NCBI GenBank assembly: GCA_032164295.1
Contig: JAJHTX010000013.1
Location: 1,364,001 to 1,428,000, forward strand
Source: Inonotus obliquus
Lineage: Eukaryota; Basidiomycota; Agaricomycetes; Hymenochaetales; Hymenochaetaceae
Length of the DNA stretch: 64,000 nt
Direction: 5' to 3'
The translations under genes and the position numbers were made by a program. Below are positions 58,316 through 64,000 of the stretch, in pieces. Position 1 is the stretch's first letter. Each line of letters opens with the position of its first letter. The notes under the pieces were generated by a model, which saw nothing but the letters and a program-made list of their open reading frames with translations, was not told where the DNA came from and ran no database searches.

Positions 58316-58501
58316 ATGACTGTTGAAGGAGAGTAAGGTGAATATGGTGTTCGTGTCTGCGAATCTGGGTGTGAGGTGGCAAATCTAGTGATGGGAGCCA
58401 GTTACCCAAACAGGACAATGACTAAGCATTGATTTACCTCAGCAGCTCGTCTCCAGACCAACGCTCATCGCTGCGCTGCGGACAACTTGCATCGGGCAGC
58501 C

Positions 58502-59301
58502 ATGTCTCTTGTGGGTCATCATTCTATAGTTTGCCGGTGGATGCTGACGAGTGGAGTCGTAGATTCACGCTCTTGTCGCGCGTGGTTCCCAAGTCCTTGC
58601 TGAACACCACACTGGTACTCGCGATTTCTCCCAAGCAACGCAGACTATCCTCGCCAAGATACCGCCTGAACCAGGGAAGCTTACCTACGTCTGGGAACAG
58701 TACCTTTTCCACTTCGTGTCGGATGGAACACTTGTATTCCTGGTGATGGCGGATGATGCTGCAGGTCGCCGCATGCCTTTCACTTTCCTTGCAGAGCTAC
58801 AACGCCGCTTTGAGGTATCTCCCGCATCTTCAAGTCGAGATGTACACGACGTACCGTCGCATGGTCTACAACAGTCATTCGGGCCTCAAATTGCGGCATT
58901 GGTAGAAGAGTTCAACACCGCGCCGCCAACAGACGAACTACGTCGGGCACGGGGCGAACTAGCAGAGGTGCAGAACATCATGGTGCAGAATGTGGAGCAG
59001 ATATTGAGCCGCGGCGAGAGAATTGAACTGCTTGTGGATAAGACCGACAATATGGCGAGCCAGGCAACAGCTTTCCGCCGCGGGGCGCGGACTGTCCGCC
59101 GACAGCAATTCTGGCGCAATCAGAAGATTATGCTTCTCAGCGTGGCGGTTGCGCTTGTGAGTGCTTTATTTCTACAAGAATGGTTCCATTTCATAGAATG
59201 TTTATTGGTAATCAATGCAGGTACTACTCTGGCTTATTATGGCTCAGTTCTGTGGTGCAGGGCTGAATCAATGCGGTGCGAAGAAGGGTGGAGACTCGTA
59301 G
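58502..59301 (+). CDS. VAMP7: VAMP7-type longin R-SNARE
   Basis: Membrane-anchored vesicle SNARE for fusion at endosomes or vacuole. Exons 58502-58510 (ATGTCTCTT only), 58563-59156 and 59221-59301 give 227 residues. The longin domain begins MSLIHALVARGSQVLAEHHT and continues with YVWEQYLFHFVSDG and FLVMADDAAGRRMPFTFL. The R-SNARE helix (about 130-190) contains VQNIMVQNVEQILSRGERIE with the zero-layer Arg and VDKTDNMASQATAF. The tail anchor is KIMLLSVAVALVLLWLIMAQ, and after it a short lumenal end CGAGLNQCGAKKGGDS. The 9-nt first exon was chosen because it restores the canonical MSLIHALVARG start and keeps frame. Confidence 0.94.
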
Positions 59302-59730
59302 ATTCTTCACCTTCCTGCCCCCCTTGTATTTTATTACTCGCGGCTCTTTCTTATCTATTCCATGGATTAATACGTGCCTTTGCGCCCGCATCCGACAATG
59401 TAATTGTGTATTGTGATCTGACTGTGATTCTGTTGCTAAAGGGATATTTAGCATGAGTATCGATGTATCAAACAAGGCTGATCGATTGTGAAAGGGGTGG
59501 GCCCGCCTGGTCTGGTGCGAACGCACAACAAGTAGTATGCTCCAGCATTTAATTCACTCCCGGTATGATTTTCAAATAGGAACTATCACTACGACTGTTG
59601 ACTATTCCTTAGTATGCATGCATGCATGCCATTGCAATGCTAATGGTCACAAGCTTGCAAAATGCCTATTGCGATGGAAAACATTCGCGTAGATGCAAAC
59701 AAGCATGGTACGGGGCTACTCCCTCTAGTA
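59302..59730. other. 3' intergenic region
   Basis: About 430 bases after the SNARE gene. It includes a short atgcatgcatgcatgcc run near 59616-59632. No gene is seen. Confidence 0.5.
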
Positions 59731-59945
59731 TCATCGAAGCGTCTCCTTGGTTGAAGCATTACTGTTCCACTACGGGAAGATACAGCGTCATTGATGTTTG
59801 TCTCTCTTGAGAAGTGCCAGTAATGTCGGAGGGGTACTTACTATTTCCGCGAGTTCACGGACCTTGGTCGTAGTTGGCTGCCTCCCGGGATCAAGTGACA
59901 AATCATATCCAAAAAAATGCGAACTTCAAAGGCGGTCGATTTGTC
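59731..59945 (-). pseudogene. Relic of the K-family kinase: last two exons
   Basis: On the minus strand the frame GYDLSLDPGRQPTTTKVREL with AEI ends at a gtaagt donor, then an intron ending cccgtag leads to WNSNASTKETLR and a stop at 59733-59731. K1 has DRPNATEVCELAEE, an intron ending in the same cccgtag, and WHNHASHEETLDG. Exon order, intron position and sequence agree, so this is a member of the family. The N-terminal continuation is broken: joining it to plausible kinase sequence upstream needs a shift at a run of seven Ts near 59915. No Gly-loop, HRD or DFG was found in 59950-60700. Confidence 0.6.
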
Positions 59946-59949
59946 CAGC

Positions 59950-60764
59950 TTTCGTATCACTCGGTATCATACTTTCTTCTCTGAGTCATGCCTTCTCTTC
60001 TCCTAACGACGTCTTCGATCTTTCCCTTCAACATGGAGGTCGAGAAGTTCTTGGACTAAAGCTCCATGGTACCTCAATATCCGTACTTATGGGATTTCGT
60101 TTCAAATTTCATCTCTGCTTTGTACTCATCACGGTGCATTCAAAGTCAACTTTGCAACTATCCATCGTTTATCAAAAAGTGTATATTCTAACGAGCTGAC
60201 AACAAAGATGATGAGTCTACGAGTATCTGTGAATATCTATACTGATTTAGTATTGCACCATAGAAATGAGCCACTTCGGGAGAATGCCCGCGTATAAGCA
60301 CAAGTCCGCACCATAGAAATGAGCCACTTCGGGAGAATGCCCGCGTATAAGCACAAGTCCGCACGAATCTAAAAATCCATTTGACTGCACTTTGTACTAG
60401 AATGTCTTTCTTGGTGCGAAAATTGCAATGACATTATGGATAATCCATTTTCAGTACCCCGAATTGATGGTCCTATTAATCACGTAGTATCATAGATGGA
60501 ATTGCTACATAGTCTCTCTTTTGCTATTCCCTCCCGTGAAAAGTTGCATTGTGAAAGTATAGAGGAATACTATGTAGCATTGCTTGCGGCGGCTTTGCCT
60601 CCCGTAGAGCAAATTTACATATTAGCTCGTACCAGCACCAGACATCCACTCCCCGCTATAGTGTAAGAATTGAATCATCGTTCAGAAAAACAAAAGAATT
60701 ACATTCTCAGAAATTACTACCTGTAGTACCCAATCCATGACATCCCAGCAGAAGTTCTCCATCC
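59950..60764. other. Intergenic region with tandem repeat
   Basis: Between the kinase relic and K5. Contains the 53-bp tandem duplication listed separately. No gene is supported; a plus-strand frame at 59798-60199 is antisense to the relic. Confidence 0.45.
60255..60364. repeat. 53-bp perfect tandem repeat, two copies
   Basis: The 53-bp unit starting gcaccatagaaatgagccac (60255) is repeated without a mismatch at 60308, followed by the first four bases of a third copy. Perfect identity implies a recent duplication. Confidence 0.95.
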
Positions 60765-62536
60765 CTACGAACTTTCTGACACGGAACGTTGATATCCATG
60801 TTTCCGCCATGATTCTCGGCGCGATCCTCGAAATGGTCTAAGTAATCTGCCACCCAAGGTTTCTGTTTTTCGTTCTTTTCGTAGCGTAGAAGGGAACCTA
60901 TGCACGTGAGCACGCATCGGACTATCCTGTCTTCGTGACGAGGTGGCACCTCTCCGATGTATGCTTCCCGAGTTGGGGTACTTTGAGCTGCGTTGTTGGT
61001 GACTTCCATAATATTCGTAAGGTCCTTGCACACTCCCATTCATCGAAGAGTTGGGGTACTTTGAGTTGCGTTGTTGGTGACTTCCATAATATCCGTAAGG
61101 TTCTTGCACTCTCCCATTCATCAAAGACGGAAGTCCCCGACTTGCGTGAGTTTTGGAGCCCCCATGACTTCTACTATCGATAGGGAAAATACGTTGAATA
61201 CGAGTGAGTCTCTCGATCCACTTTTTATACATTTTAAGTGGTCACAATGGTCAGTTATGAAGTGACTATCTGCAAAACTCCGACAAGTAGAAGGCTTACC
61301 GGATGATGTTGTACTTCTTGAACCGAAGGTCTCCTAATTTGATCCTTGATCAGTAGTCTCTCCATGAGATCGCGAACTTTCATTGGAAAATCACATTCAG
61401 TCAAGAATTGTAGTAAGGCTTGAGGGAAAAGACTTACCCTCTGATGAGAGGTAACTATAGACTTGCCTCCTCCAATCGATGTTTCTTCGCAAAACGTTAT
61501 CGATAAAGATGTCAAGCGAAATTTCTCGGAGAAGTAGCTTATGTAGTATCACTCTGTTTGGTTATCGTGTCGTATTCCGTAAATTACCATAAAAGGGATT
61601 AAGGAGCTGGTTAGAAAGACGTACCCAAGGGCCCATACATCTACCTTCTGTCCAAAATTCTTGGATGTGAATATCTCCGGAGCATAGTACACGATACTTC
61701 TGCTATCTTGCGACAAATCCGACGATCGTCCGGTGCTGCATAGCGCATTTAGAAAACGAACCGGGATATTTGTCCTACTCACCATCCGAAATCCGAAAGA
61801 GCTGCGGTCCATTTCCGAGAAACGTAGCGCATGAGAATATTCGATGGTCTTCAAACGCAGTCAAGATGACACGAGAAGGCCGGAAATTAAGAGGTTCTCA
61901 ATAATAATTTTGTCATGAAAGACGGAGACATACTTTAGATTTCCATGTACTAGTCCGTTCCGGTGGAGATACCGAAGACCAGAAAGTACACCACTAGTAC
62001 GCAGTGAGAGAAATATTGGATGTAGCCTCTCAAATACTTAAAAACCGACCTCATGATGCCGCTGATGTCTGCCTCCGAATATGATCCTAGCTTGTACAGG
62101 TAGTCCGTCACGTTTCCACCTTCGGCATATTCGTAGACGAAGGCATGGCGTCCTTCATACGGGAAGGTACCAACGAAGGGCATCTAAGAGAGGCCGAATT
62201 GAATTCATGAGACCGAACAATTCAGAGCAAAGTGATGCTTACGATGTGTGCGTGCCGACCCATCGCCATCTTCCTGTTGATGTCGATCTTAGTTTCTATC
62301 AGGTTCCTGCTGGTATCTCCGCTGTATATCTTTATAGCGACAGGCTTTCCAGAGCGGCGCCTTTCCTTTCCAGAGCGGTGCTCTTCCCTTATAGACCGGC
62401 GCTCTACCCCATAATAGACTTCACTATACGTTCCAGAGCCGATTAGCTTGCCGATCACGTACGGATACTCATGACGACCACGCATGAGGGTAAATGAGTA
62501 ACCAAGCGCAAGGGAGTGGTTTGGTCCATTGTTCAT
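60765..62536 (-). CDS. Kinase-like protein K5 (catalytic Asp replaced), repeat-bearing tail
   Basis: Protein-kinase fold, start ATG 62536 (MNNGPNHSLALGYSF). Motifs: IGSGTYSEVYYG (Gly-loop), KPVAIKIY (ATP lysine), EYAEGGNVTDYL (hinge), GLVHGNLK where the catalytic Asp is Asn, PSNILM, LSDFG, VYYAPEIF and VDVWALG, IRRPSVQEVQHHP. The HGN loop predicts loss of phosphotransfer, though ATP-binding residues remain. The exon after HHP gives WIERLTRIQRIFP and a hydrophilic Arg/Ser-rich tail with two copies of a 26-residue repeat (PYGYYGSHQQRNSKYPNS / PYEYYGSHQQRSSKYPNS). It relates more distantly to K1-K4 (same EYAxGG, HGxxK and PSNI features). About seven introns; inner borders near 61520-61600 are uncertain. 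Confidence 0.72.
60970..61125 (-). repeat. 78-bp in-frame tandem repeat in K5 tail
   Basis: Two direct copies (60970-61047, 61048-61125) with about seven differences, each encoding 26 residues including YYGSHQQR and SKYPNS. Divisibility by three keeps the reading frame. Confidence 0.9.
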
Positions 62537-62663
62537 TATGTGCCCTTCCTTTGCTTGCCAGTGCAAAGTGCAAGATGGCGCGCCAAGCTAAGCAAATAAG
62601 TGTTACGTAATACTATGAGATACATTTCTTCGTTACGACCATAATTTATATAAACGCGGTTCC

Positions 62664-63720
62664 ATGTTCGTGTCGGTCAGATCACGTTCGCCCGGGTACT
62701 TGTCCTCTATCACCAGATACTTCTCAACGAATTCGCATTTTCAGGAGGATGTAGTCGGAACGGCTCCCTATCATATCTCTTATACGCTGCTTCATCACTC
62801 AATGCCTCCTTCGTCATATCCGTCGCGTCTCGATAACTCATTCTCGAGGCTTGGACGTGATCTCATGGTTGAAGCAACCAGGAGAAAGGGGATAGTCAAC
62901 TTCTGGTGGGATGGCTCTGACATGCGTGAACAAGGCAGAGGTCATGAAGTATACAAGCACGCGACGTTTCTCGTGCCCAGAATCGAGAAAGAAACCTCGG
63001 AGACGGCGTGGTTGTCATCAATAGATGTTCAGATTCGACGCGGCGATGTTTCCCCCTCCCAGAGTCCCGAGAATTTCTTTGACTCTCTGAACGACCAGTT
63101 CGTTCCAGCTTGGACCGACAGTTCTCAACGAGAGGTTTACTTGCTTGTGTGTACTCACGGAACTCGTGACTGTCGATGTGGCGATCGAGGTGGAGCGTTT
63201 GCCGAAGCACTGAGAGAAGAACTTGCTACGCGACGCCAGGTGGAAAGTGAAGAAAACGTATGGGAGAGGATTCGAGTGGGTGAGGTTGCGCATGTAGGCG
63301 GGCATAAGTGAGTCCTTCCGGCTATAGCTACCTTTTTTGTCTGACTTCCTTTATTATAGATACGCGCCGAACCTACTTGTCTTTCCTTTCGGTGATTGGT
63401 ATGCTGACCCTTTGTGTTGAGAGTCTGGTACCAGTACGCTGACTGCATCGATCAGGTTAGCACAACTCACGCCTGCGTATGCATCACATGTTCTGGATAT
63501 AGTTTCCTCGCGTCTTCGTCTCCTCGACACTGTCCGAAACTCCAGCTTAAGGAGCAATTCTGGGACGAAGTCTGCTCCTGAACCATCAGCTATTGTCAAG
63601 TTGAGAGAGCGAGTGCTCGCTCCGCTCATTCTTGATCGGTCCGTCTGGCGAGGGCGAATGGGATTGACCAAAGATGAACAAGTGACGCTTTTTGAAAGGT
63701 ACTCTGCGACCACAGCTTGA
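62664..63720 (+). CDS. AIM32: Sucrase/ferredoxin-like 2Fe-2S thioredoxin-fold protein (Aim32-like)
   Basis: Family of thioredoxin-like ferredoxins; yeast Aim32 is a mitochondrial 2Fe-2S protein tied to redox quality control of import. Exons 62664-63307, 63360-63398 and 63456-63720 give 315 residues. Key features: a basic Arg/Ser-rich N-terminus (SVRSRSPGYLSSITRYFST) fitting a mitochondrial presequence, LVCTHGTRDCRCGDRGG (cluster-ligand cysteines) and HVGGHKYAPNLLVFPFGDW (conserved His/Gly motif). The C-terminal WRGRMGLTKDEQ is also typical. Splice joins at KY and DW keep frame. Only 127 bp separate its ATG from that of divergent K5, so both promoters overlap. Confidence 0.9.
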
Positions 63721-64000
63721 CTACTTTGATACATGTTTTGGACTACCATAGTCATTTTTGTTCCCCACATTCATCAAGTGGAATAGAGATAATAATGTAT
63801 CTACTACTTGAATACATAGATCCCCGCTCCAAATAGACGGCACAGATCAGACATTTCAAAAGGGGCGCATTATTGGGAAGATGTTACTTGCTTAAGACGA
63901 CCATGATACAATTCGTCCAACCCATTTCTTACTATCAATACCGCATTATTAGATTAAATTACATACTGCTTCCCACTAACGTCTAGCAATAACCCAAAGG
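63721..64000. other. Right-edge intergenic sequence
   Basis: Downstream of the AIM32-like gene; no feature seen. Confidence 0.5.

Noticed and set aside
59616..59632. atgcatgcatgcatgcc palindromic run
   Set aside because: Short simple repeat without flanking structure; no function can be supported.

Overview
This window is nuclear DNA of a filamentous basidiomycete, most likely an agaricomycete. The signs are many short (about 50-70 nt) GT-AG introns, multi-membrane proteins of the agaricomycete-expanded DUF6533 and DUF6534 types, an expanded lineage-specific kinase family, and recognisable fungal housekeeping genes. Exon-intron structures were worked out by hand from reading frame, splice signals and family knowledge. 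Coordinates span start codon to stop codon and include introns.

Layout. 0-5.5 kb: 5' part of a Mo25/Hym1 scaffold gene (minus), a small unknown gene, an RNA-like block resembling group II intron domain I, a glucosamine-6-phosphate N-acetyltransferase and a short-chain dehydrogenase. 8.1-10.3 kb: RING/coiled-coil protein A. 11.6-13.8 kb: DUF6534 membrane protein. 15.8-22.2 kb: a small unknown gene, the ER glycerol-3-phosphate acyltransferase, ribosomal protein uS11 (RPS14) and a stand-alone cyanase-N-like HTH protein. 22.3-25.0 kb: kinase K1 with duplicated flanks. 25.3-26.2 kb: two adjacent non-autonomous DNA transposons. 26.9-30.8 kb: MCP2/ADCK1-type atypical kinase and a DUF6533 membrane protein. 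32.2-33.2 kb: a third transposon-like element. 33.2-38.3 kb: gene-poor. 38.3-40.5 kb: RING protein B. 42.5-51.0 kb: tandem array of kinases K2, K3 and K4. 51.5-56.4 kb: RING protein C. 57.8-59.3 kb: SEC61 beta and a VAMP7-type longin SNARE, divergently arranged. 59.7-62.5 kb: a kinase relic and kinase-like K5. 62.7-63.7 kb: AIM32-like 2Fe-2S protein.

Two paralogous families dominate the accessory part. The first is a set of small serine/threonine kinase-like genes: four full copies K1-K4, the more distant K5 and a two-exon relic. These mix intact and degenerate active sites, and K4 is visibly a mosaic of K2-like and K1-like halves. The second is three proteins of one architecture (N-terminal RING, coiled coil, long disordered tail). 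Two of these share a 4-nt microexon at the same place. Recent mobile-element activity is recorded by clean target-site duplications, including a 182-bp SINE-like insertion for which kinase K1 supplies the empty site. No CRISPR array, rRNA or convincing tRNA gene was seen.
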